Assembly: GCF_001570765.1 (NCBI RefSeq)
Contig: NZ_BCSH01000021.1
Coordinates: 48,161 to 112,160 of the forward strand
Reading direction: 5' to 3'
DNA length: 64,000 nucleotides
From: Nocardiopsis listeri NBRC 13360
Lineage (GTDB): Bacteria; Actinomycetota; Actinomycetes; Streptosporangiales; Streptosporangiaceae
The translations under genes and the position numbers were made by a program. Shown in pieces: positions 38,163 to 47,031 of this stretch; within the stretch, counting starts at the first letter, position 1; every line of letters begins with the position of its first letter. The notes under the pieces are model-generated. The model was not told the origin of the DNA. It worked only from the letters and a program-made list of their open reading frames with translations, and did not search any database.

Positions 38163-39067
38163 GCAACGTTGCGGGCGCGCCGGGCTCGGACGGAACCACC
38201 GAGCCCCAACCTGCGGTGGAGCGTCGGACCTCCGAGACGCTGCACTTCGCCAAGCGCAACCCCAAGCTGTTGATCGGTTCGGGGATCGTCCTGATCCTTC
38301 TGCTACTCGGGCTCATCGGCCCACTCTTCGTCGACCACGGGCCGAACGTCTACATCGGTCCGCAGAGTCAGCCGCCCAGCGCCGAGTACTGGCTGGGCAC
38401 CACCACGTTCGGCCAGGACATCTGGGCCCAGTTCGTCTACGGGCTGCGTTCCACCTTCATGGTCGGTTTCCTTGGCGGTGGCATCGCTTTCGTGATCGGC
38501 ACCGCCATCGGTTTCATCGCCGGGTACAAGGGCGGGATCGTCGACGAGATCCTCAACATGCTCACGAACGTGGTGCTGGTCCTTCCGGCCCTGGTCGTGC
38601 TGATCGTGGCCGTCGCCTACCTGGACATCAAGGGTGTGTTCGTCCAGTCTCTGTTCATCGGGATGACCTCCTGGCCGTGGGCCGCCCGCGCGGTCCGTTC
38701 CCAGGCGCTGTCCCTGGCCACGCGCGACTACGTGGACCTGGCGCGGCTCAGCGGACGACGTACCGGAAAGATCATCACCACGGAGATCGCTCCCAACATG
38801 AGCTCCTACCTGGTGATGTCCTTCATCCTGCTGTTCGGCGGGGCGGTGCTCATCGCCGCGGGCCTGGACTTCATCGGTCTCGGTCCCACTGACGGTGTCT
38901 CCCTGGGCCTGATGTTGCAGAACTCCTTCACCTGGAGCGCGTTGCACCTGGGCATGTGGTGGTGGTTCATTCCGCCGGGCGCCGGGATCACCGCGATCGT
39001 CGGTTCGATGTACATCCTCAACGTCGGGTTGGACGAGATCTTCAACCCCAAGCTGCGGGAGCTGTGA
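38159..39067 (+). CDS. Opp/Dpp-type ABC transporter permease (OppC-like)
   Basis: 302 residues. A cytosolic N-terminus of about 35 residues precedes six hydrophobic segments. SAEYWLGTTTFGQDIWAQFV is the OppC hallmark (LGTDxxGRD-like), and YVDLARLSGRRTGKIITTEI is the EAA loop. TTG 38159 overlaps the previous stop by 4 bp (TTGA); the stop overlaps the next ATG (TGATG). Both overlaps imply translational coupling. Confidence 0.92.
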   Translation: MSNVAGAPGSDGTTEPQPAVERRTSETLHFAKRNPKLLIGSGIVLILLLLGLIGPLFVDHGPNVYIGPQSQPPSAEYWLGTTTFGQDIWAQFVYGLRSTFMVGFLGGGIAFVIGTAIGFIAGYKGGIVDEILNMLTNVVLVLPALVVLIVAVAYLDIKGVFVQSLFIGMTSWPWAARAVRSQALSLATRDYVDLARLSGRRTGKIITTEIAPNMSSYLVMSFILLFGGAVLIAAGLDFIGLGPTDGVSLGLMLQNSFTWSALHLGMWWWFIPPGAGITAIVGSMYILNVGLDEIFNPKLREL

Positions 39068-40020
39068 TGACACTCCGCGTCAAAGACCTGAAGGTCTATT
39101 ACCAGACCCTGCGCGGGGACGTCCACGCCTTGGACGGGGTGGACTTCGAGCTCGCCGACGGCGAGATCATGGGATTGGCCGGGGAATCCGGCTGTGGCAA
39201 GAGCACCCTTGGCAAGAGCCTGATCCGCCTGGACTCGCGGATGCGCCACGTGGACGGCACGATCGAACTGGACGGCGAGGACGTCCCGATCGCCAAGGAC
39301 CGGGAGATGAACCGGTTCCGGTACCACGAGATCTCGCTCATCCCGCAGTACGCGATGAGCGCCCTCAACCCGACCCGCAAGATCGGGCGGATGATCAACG
39401 AGTTGCTCCAGTCGCGCGGAGTGCGACCGAGCGAGGTCACCGAGGAACTGAATCGTCGCCTGGAGCTGGTCGGACTCGACCCCGACGTGCTCAAGCGGTT
39501 CCCCATCGAGCTGTCCGGCGGCATGAAGCAGCGCGTGGTCATGGTGATGGCCACCTTGCTCAACCCGTCCCTGCTCATCGCGGACGAGGCGACCTCGGCC
39601 CTGGACGTGTCCACCCAGCGGTCGGTGGTCGAGTCCATGGTGGAATTCCGCGACCGCGGCTACGTCAAGAGCATGATCTTCGTGACCCACGACATCTCGC
39701 TCGTCTACCAGATGGCCGACACGGTCATGGTGATGTACGCGGGACGCGTCGCGGAGAAGGCTCCGGCCTCCACCATCATCAACGATCCGCAGCACCCCTA
39801 CACCAAGATGCTCATCGGTGCCCTTCCCGAGGTGGGCGCGACCACCGACGAGGCTCGGCTGGAGGGCATCCCGGGAACTCCGCCCGGTCTACTCCATCCG
39901 CCCACCGGCTGTCGGTTCAAGGCCCGATGCCCCATCGCCTCGGAGGAGTGCTCCGAGACCCCGCCGCTGGTGGAGATCGAACCCGGCCACTGGGCCGCCT
40001 GCTGGAAGACGGGGAGGTAG
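39067..40020 (+). CDS. Opp/Dpp-type ABC transporter ATP-binding protein (OppD-like)
   Basis: 317 residues. Walker [14 protein letters not shown], signature ELSGGMKQRVV, Walker B LLIADEATSALDV and H-loop FVTHDIS. The C-terminal oligopeptide/oligosaccharide-ABC extension has the cysteine pattern GCRFKARCPIASEEC, which in this family binds an iron-sulphur cluster or metal in some members. Start ATG 39067 overlaps the permease stop. Confidence 0.93.
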   Translation: MTLRVKDLKVYYQTLRGDVHALDGVDFELADGEIMGLAGESGCGKSTLGKSLIRLDSRMRHVDGTIELDGEDVPIAKDREMNRFRYHEISLIPQYAMSALNPTRKIGRMINELLQSRGVRPSEVTEELNRRLELVGLDPDVLKRFPIELSGGMKQRVVMVMATLLNPSLLIADEATSALDVSTQRSVVESMVEFRDRGYVKSMIFVTHDISLVYQMADTVMVMYAGRVAEKAPASTIINDPQHPYTKMLIGALPEVGATTDEARLEGIPGTPPGLLHPPTGCRFKARCPIASEECSETPPLVEIEPGHWAACWKTGR

Positions 40021-40024
40021 CGCC

Positions 40025-40936
40025 GTGCTGGAACTGAGCCATGTGCACAAGGTGTATCGGGTGGGCGCGTTCGGCGGCTCGACGCTGCGTGCGGTGCGCG
40101 ACGTGAACCTCGTGGTGAAGCCCGGTGAGGTGGTGTCGCTGATCGGTGAGTCCGGCAGCGGTAAGAGCACCATCGGCAAGATGGTGCTCGGCCTGACCAA
40201 GCCCAGCCAGGGCACCATCACCTTCGAGGGCAAGGACGTCACCCGACTGCGTGGGTTCGGTGAGAAGAAGGAGTACTACCGCCACGTGCAGGGCGTCTTC
40301 CAGGACCCCTTCAGCTCCTTCAACCCCATCTTCAAGGCGGACCGCGTCTTCGAGATGATCCGTTCCTCCTACTTCCCGGACGTCTCCGACGCCGACTGGA
40401 GGGAGAAGGTCCTGGACGTGATCGGTACCGTCCGTCTGGACCCCGCCAACGTCCTGAACAAGTACCCGCACCAGCTCAGCGGTGGACAGTTGCAGCGACT
40501 GCTCATCGCGCGGGCGTTGCTGTTGGACATCCGCCTACTGGTGGCCGACGAGATCATCAGCATGTTGGACGCCTCGACCCGTATCGACGTGCTCAACCTG
40601 CTCGCCGACCTCAAGGAACGCGGCCTGGGGATCCTGTTCGTCACCCACGACCTGTCCCTGGGCAACTACGTCAGCGACCGGTCGGTGATCCTGCGCAAGG
40701 GCGCCATCGCCGAGTTGGGACCTACCCGCAGGGTCTTCGAGAACCCGCTGCACCCCTACAGCCGGCACCTGCTCTCGTGCGTTCCCCAGCTGCATCGCAC
40801 CTGGGCCGAGGTGGACGCCGAACTGGCGGCCAACCCGCCCGAGGACGTCGTCCTGCCCACGGTCTCCGAAGGTGACGACTCCGCACCGCTGGTGGAGGCC
40901 GAAGAGGGCCACTTCGTCGGGATCGACCAGCGCTGA
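40025..40936 (+). CDS. Opp/Dpp-type ABC transporter ATP-binding protein (OppF-like)
   Basis: 303 residues. Walker A GESGSGKSTIGKM, Q-loop GVFQDPFSSFNP, signature QLSGGQLQRLL, Walker B LLVADEIISMLDASTR and H-loop FVTHDLS. The D-loop region ISMLDAST departs slightly from the usual SALDVS. Starts with GTG 4 bp after the OppD-like stop. The two ATPases work as a heterodimer. The short C-terminus lacks the usual Cys cluster. Confidence 0.92.
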   Translation: MLELSHVHKVYRVGAFGGSTLRAVRDVNLVVKPGEVVSLIGESGSGKSTIGKMVLGLTKPSQGTITFEGKDVTRLRGFGEKKEYYRHVQGVFQDPFSSFNPIFKADRVFEMIRSSYFPDVSDADWREKVLDVIGTVRLDPANVLNKYPHQLSGGQLQRLLIARALLLDIRLLVADEIISMLDASTRIDVLNLLADLKERGLGILFVTHDLSLGNYVSDRSVILRKGAIAELGPTRRVFENPLHPYSRHLLSCVPQLHRTWAEVDAELAANPPEDVVLPTVSEGDDSAPLVEAEEGHFVGIDQR

Positions 40937-40989
40937 ACCCCCGTAGCACTGACGGGGGAAGCACCACACCAAGGGAATGAGGAGCACGC

Positions 40990-43500
40990 ATGACCGCGTG
41001 GTTCGACCTGCACGACGGCTGGACACTGGCCGCGACGCCCCATGAGGGCGCGCTCACCGAGCCGGCCGCCGCGCTTCATGGGGCCGGGGGGCTCACCGCG
41101 ACCGTGCCGGGCTGCGTCCACACCGACCTGCTCGACCACGGTCTGATCGAGGATCCCTACCTCGACGACAACGAGACCCGTCTGGGTTGGATCGGGCGTA
41201 CCGACTGGAGCTACACCCGCTCCCTGTCCGCGGAGGTCGAGGCCCTGGCCGATGGTGCTCCGGCCGAACGCGTCGACCTGGTGTGCGAGGGACTGGACAC
41301 CTTCGCCACCGTCCGGGTCGGCGACCGCGAGGTGGGGCGTACCGCGAACATGCACCGGTCGTACCGGTTCGACGTCACCGAGGCGTTGGGCGAGGCCGGG
41401 GCGAGCCCCGGGCTGGAGGTGCGTTTCGACGCCCCCTACCGGCACGCCGAGGCCGAGCGCGACCGGTTGGGCCCGTTGCCCGCCGCCTACGACGAGCCCT
41501 ACCAGTACGTCCGCAAGATGGCCTGTAACTTCGGCTGGGACTGGGGGCCGACCGTGGTCACCTCCGGGATCTGGCGGCCGATCCGCCTGCACGCCTGGTC
41601 GACGGCGCGCCTGGCGTCGGTGCGGCCGTTGGTTTCGGTGTCCGAGGACGGCTCCCGGGGGCGGGTCTCCCTGCGGCTGAACGTGGAGCGTACCGACACG
41701 GGGCACGACACCGTGTTGACGGTGAACGCGTCGGTCGCCGGGGTCACCGGGACCGTCACGATCCCGGCGGGCGAGGACGAGGTCGCCCTCGACCTGGAGG
41801 TGGACGGCCCCGACCTGTGGTGGCCACGCGGCCACGGCGCCCAACCCCTGTACGACCTGTCGGTGGAATTGGCCGCGCCCGATGTCGTCCTGGACGAATG
41901 GGAACGCCGGATCGGGTTTCGCAACGTGGCGGTGCGCAGCGTCCCCGACGAGCACGGGGCGGCCTTCGCGGTCCGCGTCAACGGTCGTGACGTCCTGGTC
42001 AGGGGCGCCAACTGGATCCCCGACGACACCTTCCCCTCCCGGCTGGACCGGGACCGCTACGCGGAGGCGATCGACCAGGCCTGCGCGGCCGGGATGAACC
42101 TGCTGCGCGTGTGGGGCGGCGGGATCTACGAGGCGGACGACTTCTACGACGTGTGCTCCGAGCGCGGCGTCCTGGTCTGGCAGGACTTCCTGTTCGCCTG
42201 TGCCGCCTACCCGGAGGACGAGCCCCTGTGGTCGGAGGTGGAGGCGGAGGCCCGCGACGCGGTCGTCCGTCTGTCCCCGCACGCCTCGCTCGCGGTGTGG
42301 TGCGGAAACAACGAGAACATCTGGGGCCACGAGGACTGGGGTTGGAAGGAGAAGTTGGCGGGGCGGTCCTGGGGGGCCGGGTACTACCTGGATCTGTTGC
42401 CTCGGGTGGTGGCCGAACTCGATCCCACCCGCCCCTACTGGCCGGGCAGCCCGTACTCGGAGGGCGAGGGCGTGCACCCCAACGACCCCGCCCACGGCAC
42501 CATGCACCTGTGGGACGTGTGGAACGACCTGGACTACACGGTGTACCGGGACCGCAGGCCGCGGTTCGCGGCCGAGTTCGGATACCAGGCACCGGCGAAC
42601 CACTCGACCCTGCGCGCGGCCGTGTCGGACGATCCGCTCACCCCCACCTCACCGGGTGTGCTGCACCACCAGAAGGCGATCGACGGCAACGGCAAGCTCG
42701 CTCGCGGGCTCGCTCTGCACTTCGGTGACCGTGAGTGGTCCTACGACGACTGGCACTACCTCACCCAGGTGAACCAGGCCAGGGCGCTGACCGTGGGCAT
42801 CGAGCACTTCCGTTCCACCTGGCCCTACTGCACCGGCACGGTGGTCTGGCAGATCAACGACTGCTGGCCGGTCACCTCCTGGGCGGCGGTGGACGGCGCG
42901 GGCAGGCGCAAACCCCTGTGGTACGCGCTGCGCCGCGTGTACGCCGATCGGGTCGTCACGGTCCAACCCGTCGACGACGGGCTGACCGTGGTGCTGGGCA
43001 ACGACACCGACACCGAGTGGGTGACGGAGGTGACGGTTACGCGTCGTGACATCGCCACGGGTTCGGAACTGGCGGCCTCCTCGCATCCGGTCCGGGTGGC
43101 GCCGCGTGGTGCGCTGCGGGTCCCGGTGCCCGAGGAGGTGTCCCGGGCCGGCGAGCCGAGTGGTGAGGTGGTCACCGTCGACGGGGCGGAGGAGCGCGCG
43201 TGGTGGTTCTTCGCTCGAGATCACGAGATCGCGTACGAAAAACCGGAATTCGAAGTGAAAACCCAGGCCATTGGTTCCGATTTGCGGGTGAAGGTGCGAG
43301 CCGGAGTGCTCTTGCGGGACTTGGTCCTGAACGTCGACAGGATCGCCCCGGACGCCGTCGTGGACAGCGCCCTGGTGACCTTGTTGCCGGGGGAGGAGCA
43401 CACGTTCACCGTTCACGGCGGTGCCGACCTCGACCCGGGGAAGGTGGCGGCGCCACCTGTCCTGAGGTGCGTCAACGACACCCTTGTGGCCTCTTCGTGA
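40990..43500 (+). CDS. GH2 beta-mannosidase
   Basis: 836-residue intracellular glycoside hydrolase family 2 enzyme that removes non-reducing-end beta-D-mannose. The N-terminal jelly-roll has TVPGCVHTDLLDHGLI and DNETRLGWIGRTDWSY. Domain WWPRGHGAQPLYDLSV and the TIM barrel RGANWIPDDTFPSRL follow. Acid/base is Glu442 in WCGNNENIWG; the nucleophile is Glu529 in AEFGYQAP. There is no signal peptide, so it acts on imported manno-oligosaccharides. It lies 53 bp after the transporter ATPase and ends the operon. Confidence 0.93.
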   Translation: MTAWFDLHDGWTLAATPHEGALTEPAAALHGAGGLTATVPGCVHTDLLDHGLIEDPYLDDNETRLGWIGRTDWSYTRSLSAEVEALADGAPAERVDLVCEGLDTFATVRVGDREVGRTANMHRSYRFDVTEALGEAGASPGLEVRFDAPYRHAEAERDRLGPLPAAYDEPYQYVRKMACNFGWDWGPTVVTSGIWRPIRLHAWSTARLASVRPLVSVSEDGSRGRVSLRLNVERTDTGHDTVLTVNASVAGVTGTVTIPAGEDEVALDLEVDGPDLWWPRGHGAQPLYDLSVELAAPDVVLDEWERRIGFRNVAVRSVPDEHGAAFAVRVNGRDVLVRGANWIPDDTFPSRLDRDRYAEAIDQACAAGMNLLRVWGGGIYEADDFYDVCSERGVLVWQDFLFACAAYPEDEPLWSEVEAEARDAVVRLSPHASLAVWCGNNENIWGHEDWGWKEKLAGRSWGAGYYLDLLPRVVAELDPTRPYWPGSPYSEGEGVHPNDPAHGTMHLWDVWNDLDYTVYRDRRPRFAAEFGYQAPANHSTLRAAVSDDPLTPTSPGVLHHQKAIDGNGKLARGLALHFGDREWSYDDWHYLTQVNQARALTVGIEHFRSTWPYCTGTVVWQINDCWPVTSWAAVDGAGRRKPLWYALRRVYADRVVTVQPVDDGLTVVLGNDTDTEWVTEVTVTRRDIATGSELAASSHPVRVAPRGALRVPVPEEVSRAGEPSGEVVTVDGAEERAWWFFARDHEIAYEKPEFEVKTQAIGSDLRVKVRAGVLLRDLVLNVDRIAPDAVVDSALVTLLPGEEHTFTVHGGADLDPGKVAAPPVLRCVNDTLVASS

Positions 43501-43548
43501 GCAACACGTGACGTTGCGGTGATCGTCACCCGAATAACACGGGTTCCC

Positions 43549-43584
43549 CGCACGGCCCGCCGATATTCCTCGGCGGGCCGTGCG
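43549..43584 (+). terminator. intrinsic terminator of the mannoside operon
   Basis: A perfect 14-bp stem (43549-43562 with 43571-43584) with an 8-nt A/T-rich loop, about 50 bp after the beta-mannosidase stop. Confidence 0.85.
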
Positions 43585-43777
43585 TGTTGCCACACTCGAA
43601 ACCCTCACCTCGGGCGCCGTCTGTGGTACCTTCAAGGTGATTGTTAGTCGTTGAATTTCGCAGTTGGTGTCTTGCCCGCGGAGTTTGTGACCGGCGGGCG
43701 GTTTCTCATGGAGTCGGCTCGCGGCAATTATCGGGCGTGAGTATGCGTCCGTGTTACACCGAGCTGAAGGAGAGAAC

Positions 43778-43981
43778 ATGGCTCAGGGAACTGTGAAGTG
43801 GTTCAACGGCGAGAAGGGCTTCGGCTTCATCTCCCCCGACGGCGGCGGCCCCGACGCCTTCGTTCACTACAGCGCCATCCAGGGTTCGGGCTTCCGTAAC
43901 CTGGAGGAGAACCAGCGCGTGGAGTTCGAGATCGTCGAGGGCACCCGTGGCCCGCAGGCCGAGAACGTCGTCGCCATCTAA
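43778..43981 (+). CDS. cold-shock protein, CspA family
   Basis: 67-residue single cold-shock domain. RNP1 is KGFGFI and RNP2 is DAFVHYSAI. It binds single-stranded nucleic acid and acts as RNA chaperone or antiterminator. ATG 43778 has GAAGGAGA upstream. About 190 bp precede it without a gene (43585-43777); part is likely a 5' UTR, and this stretch is richer in T than the surroundings. A terminator follows. Confidence 0.96.
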   Translation: MAQGTVKWFNGEKGFGFISPDGGGPDAFVHYSAIQGSGFRNLEENQRVEFEIVEGTRGPQAENVVAI

Positions 43982-44036
43982 CGATCGCACAGACGTAGCG
44001 TCGTCGCCCCGCTCAGCAGGGGCGTGAACGTCGCCG

Positions 44037-44072
44037 AACACCCCCGGACGGGTATCACCCGCCGGGGGTGTT
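44037..44072 (+). terminator. intrinsic terminator of csp gene
   Basis: An 11-bp outer stem (44037-44047 with 44062-44072) and a 4-bp inner stem are followed by a T-rich stretch. Confidence 0.8.
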
Positions 44073-44119
44073 CTTCTTGTGTCCGTCGGTTCCGCGTGTC
44101 GCGCACGGCGTCGGACACA

Positions 44120-44158
44120 CGAACGCCCCGGCCGTGGGGAAGACGGCCGGGGCGTTCG
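44120..44158 (-). terminator. intrinsic terminator of glpD
   Basis: A perfect 16-bp stem (44120-44135 with 44143-44158) with a 7-nt loop lies 9 bp after the glpD stop. Confidence 0.85.
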
Positions 44159-44167
44159 ACGTTCGGA

Positions 44168-45733
44168 TCAACCGGCCAGGAGGCGCTCCGTGTGCTCGCG
44201 CACCTCGGGGGTGTCCAGGCCGCGCACGGTCACCGTGGTGCGGCGGCGCAGCGCGTCGTCGACGGTCACCGCCCACTCGTGGTCACGGGCGAAGACGACC
44301 TGCGCCCACACGTCCGGGCCGTCCGGGTGGATGCGCTCGCCCAGCTCCGGCCGGTCGCGGACCAGGGCCGCGATGTCCATGGCCAGGCTCCCGTAGTGGG
44401 TGGCCAGGTGTCGGGCGACGAGCGGGTCCACGCGCGCCCCCGGCTCACGGTCGATGATGAGTCGCTGGGTGACCGCGTCCGGGCTGGCCAGGCCGGGCAA
44501 CGGAACGGTCCGCAGCGGATCGGCCATGCCCTCGCCCAGCGGCACCGACGACACCTTGCGCAGTTCCTCCACCACGGTCCGACCGATGTGCCGGTAGGTG
44601 GTCCACTTGCCGCCGGCCACCGAGAGCATCCCGCCATGACCCTGGGAGACGACGGTCTCCCGCTTGGCGGAACTGGTGTCTCCGGGGCCGCCCGGCAGCA
44701 CGCGCAGACCGGCGAACGAGTAAGTCATCCGGTCCCGGTCCAGGTAGGAGGGGTCGATGCCCATCGACGCCTCGCTCAGGATCTGGTCCACGTCGGAGGG
44801 CACCACGCCCACGTCGGCCGGATCGCCCTCGTAGGCCTCGTCCGTGGTCCCGAGCAGCAGGTGACCCTCCCACGGGATCGCGAAGGACACCCGGTACTTG
44901 TCCACGGGAATGGTCAGCGCCGCACGCCACGGGTCCGGAGTGTTCAGCACCAGGTGGGCGCCCTTGGAAAGGCGCACGCTGGGAGCCGCGTTCGGGTCCT
45001 CCATACGACGCAGGTGGTCCACCCACGGGCCGGTGGCGTTGAGCACCAGACGCGCGTCCACGCCGAACTCCTCGCCGCAGACCCGGTCGCGCAGCTCGGC
45101 GCCGGTGACACGTCCGCTGGTGGTGCGCAGTCCCTGCACCTCGGCGTGGTTGAGCACCACGGCACCGGCGTCCACGGCCGCGCGCACCGACATGACGGCC
45201 ATGCGGCTGTCGTTCATCTGGTGGTCGCTGTAGGCGGCCACCGACTTGAGCCCGTCGGTGCGCAGGCCCGGTGCCAGGCGCTTGGCCTGCTTGGGGGAGA
45301 GCAGCCGGCCCATGCCGTCGCCGAAGGCCGACAGCGCTGAGTACAGGAAGACGCCCGCACCCATCTTCGCGGCGCCGTGCGGGCCGTCGTTGTAGATGGG
45401 CACGAGGAAGGGGCGGTGGTTGACCAGGTGCGGGGCGATGTCGGAGGCCAGCGAGCGACGTTCGCGGTGGTTCTCGGCGACCAGGCGCACGTTGCCGGTC
45501 TGAAGGTAGCGCAGTCCGCCGTGCACGAGCTTGGAGGAGGCGCTGGAAGTGGCACCGGCGAAGTCGCCGGCGTCGACCATGGCCACACGCAGTCCGGCCT
45601 GGGTGGCGGTCCACGCCACGGAGGTCCCGAGAATGCCGCCGCCGATGACCAGGAGGTCGAAGGTGCCGCGGGAGAGTTCCTCGCGGGTATGGGCCCGGTA
45701 TGCGGGTGTGGCGCGGTGGGTGTCGGCCTTCAT
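44168..45733 (-). CDS. glpD: aerobic glycerol-3-phosphate dehydrogenase
   Basis: 521-residue FAD enzyme that oxidises glycerol-3-phosphate to dihydroxyacetone phosphate and feeds electrons to quinone at the membrane. The FAD dinucleotide motif is LLVIGGGILGTSVAWTATQAG; SSKLVHGGLRYLQ and GKWTTYRHIGRTVVE are family signatures. ATG 45733 has GGAG 8 nt upstream. The frame is open further upstream, but homology starts here. Transcription is likely controlled by the IclR/GylR operator overlapping its -10 box (45819-45833). Confidence 0.95.
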   Translation of the reverse strand: MKADTHRATPAYRAHTREELSRGTFDLLVIGGGILGTSVAWTATQAGLRVAMVDAGDFAGATSSASSKLVHGGLRYLQTGNVRLVAENHRERRSLASDIAPHLVNHRPFLVPIYNDGPHGAAKMGAGVFLYSALSAFGDGMGRLLSPKQAKRLAPGLRTDGLKSVAAYSDHQMNDSRMAVMSVRAAVDAGAVVLNHAEVQGLRTTSGRVTGAELRDRVCGEEFGVDARLVLNATGPWVDHLRRMEDPNAAPSVRLSKGAHLVLNTPDPWRAALTIPVDKYRVSFAIPWEGHLLLGTTDEAYEGDPADVGVVPSDVDQILSEASMGIDPSYLDRDRMTYSFAGLRVLPGGPGDTSSAKRETVVSQGHGGMLSVAGGKWTTYRHIGRTVVEELRKVSSVPLGEGMADPLRTVPLPGLASPDAVTQRLIIDREPGARVDPLVARHLATHYGSLAMDIAALVRDRPELGERIHPDGPDVWAQVVFARDHEWAVTVDDALRRRTTVTVRGLDTPEVREHTERLLAG

Positions 45734-45814
45734 GGCTGGTGCTCCGTCCGTTGGGGAGGGGTGGCTGGTGCACGTACCTGAACGGACTCCGCGTTTCAGG
45801 CTGGTGTCGACTGC

Positions 45815-45843
45815 ATAATACGACAATGCCGAACGACGCCCAA
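45815..45843 (-). promoter_or_regulatory. glpD promoter with embedded GylR-type operator
   Basis: On the minus strand TTGGGC (45838-45843) and TATTAT (45815-45820) are 17 bp apart. The operator TACGACAATGCCGAA (45819-45833) fills the spacer and overlaps the -10 box, an arrangement expected for repression. Confidence 0.75.
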
Positions 45844-45953
45844 GGTTGACCGCCCCTTGTTCTGAATTCCGCCTTCCCGGCGGTGTTGGGGGGTGCTGCA
45901 CCAGAGGCTGAGGTGACACGGTGGAGTGGGGGTGTCGCCAGTGGTGCACGGTA

Positions 45954-45968
45954 TGCGACATTGTCGCA
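45954..45968. promoter_or_regulatory. GylR-type operator, perfect palindrome
   Basis: TGCGACATTGTCGCA is a perfect 7-1-7 palindrome related to the sites at 45819, 49597 and 50609. It lies between the divergent glpD and XRE genes, so it may serve either or both. The rest of the 380-bp gap (45734-46113) shows no gene. Confidence 0.75.
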
Positions 45969-46113
45969 CACTGGAGGCCTGTAGGGCCTCCGCGGGTTCG
46001 AGTTCTGGAATCCAACCTCTCGAAGGACGACATCCCGGTTTCGGGAGCGGAATGACAGCGTGGATTCCGGGTTCCGCGGATTGCCCTACAGGGCGGGCGT
46101 TCCCGGTTCTACG

Positions 46114-46968
46114 ATGAGCCCCATCATGGCCACTAGGTACTCTCCCACCATCCGGCGACGCCGCCTGTCCGCCGAACTCCGCCGGATCCGGCTCGCCGCG
46201 CGCAAGACCGGCGAAGAGGTAGCCGCCGACGCCGGTCTGTCCAAGTCCACCTACTCCAACATCGAGTCGGGGGTGAAGAAGAGGCCCACGGTCACCGAGG
46301 TCAAGGCGGTCCTGGAGGCCTGCCGGGTCCGCCCGGGGCGCGAGTACGACGAGATTCTCGACCTGTGCCGCCAGTCCCTGGAACGCGGCTGGTGGACCCG
46401 TTACCGCGACGTCCTGGCCGCACGCTTCGTCGGATTCGAGACCGAGGCGAGCGCGATCACCACCTGGCAGCCCATCATGATCCCCGGGCTCCTCCAGGTG
46501 CCCGAGTACATGAAGGTCAACGCCCAGGCCTGCCTGGCGGGACCCCAGGAGATCCGGCGGGCCATCGACGCCCGCATGACCCGTCAGCGAATCCTGGAGG
46601 ACCAGGATCCTCCCCGGCTGTGGGCGATCTTCGACGAGGGTTCCCTGCTGCGGCTGAAGGACCACCCGCGGACCAAGCACGTTCAGGTCGAGCACCTCCT
46701 GGAGATGGCGCGGCGCCCCAACGTCACCGTGCAGATGACCCGCGCGGACCGGCTCAACCCCGGAAGCGGCGGATCGTGCGTGGTGTTGGAGTTCCCCGAC
46801 CCCATCGACCCCACGGTCGTCTTTCTGGAGACCGTCACCGACGGCATCTACCTGGAGGAACCGGATGAGGTGGTCCGCTACCAGAACCTGGTGGACCACC
46901 TACGGTTGGTGGCCCTACGCCCGACGGAGACCCTGGAGTACCTGCGCGACGTGCACCTGGACCCATGA
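46114..46968 (+). CDS. XRE-family regulator with DUF5753 domain
   Basis: 284 residues. Helix-turn-helix: LSAELRRIRLAARKTGEEVA, then DAGLSKSTYSNIESGVKKRP (about residues 15-55). The DUF5753 domain starts at ARFVGFETEASAITTWQPIM and includes PGLLQVPEYMKV. This class (BldB/WhiJ-associated regulators) is usually followed by a small DUF397 gene; here the convergent glpF follows instead. ATG 46114 or 46126, neither with a strong ribosome-binding site. It is located inside the glycerol locus, but a link to glycerol is not established. Confidence 0.9.
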   Translation: MSPIMATRYSPTIRRRRLSAELRRIRLAARKTGEEVAADAGLSKSTYSNIESGVKKRPTVTEVKAVLEACRVRPGREYDEILDLCRQSLERGWWTRYRDVLAARFVGFETEASAITTWQPIMIPGLLQVPEYMKVNAQACLAGPQEIRRAIDARMTRQRILEDQDPPRLWAIFDEGSLLRLKDHPRTKHVQVEHLLEMARRPNVTVQMTRADRLNPGSGGSCVVLEFPDPIDPTVVFLETVTDGIYLEEPDEVVRYQNLVDHLRLVALRPTETLEYLRDVHLDP

Positions 46969-46972
46969 GGGA

Positions 46973-47000
46973 GGGGCGCCCGATCGCGGTCGGACGCCCC
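46973..47000. terminator. bidirectional terminator between XRE gene and glpF
   Basis: A hairpin with GGGGCG/CGCCCC and CCGA/TCGG stems split by one mismatch lies between two convergent genes, 5 bp after the XRE stop. Confidence 0.7.
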
Positions 47001-47031
47001 TTGGCGTTTCGGTCGAGGTCCCCCTTGGGGA

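Noticed and set aside
40756..42603. 615-codon open frame on the minus strand, opposite beta-mannosidase
   Set aside because: Antisense shadow; the plus frame has both GH2 catalytic glutamates.
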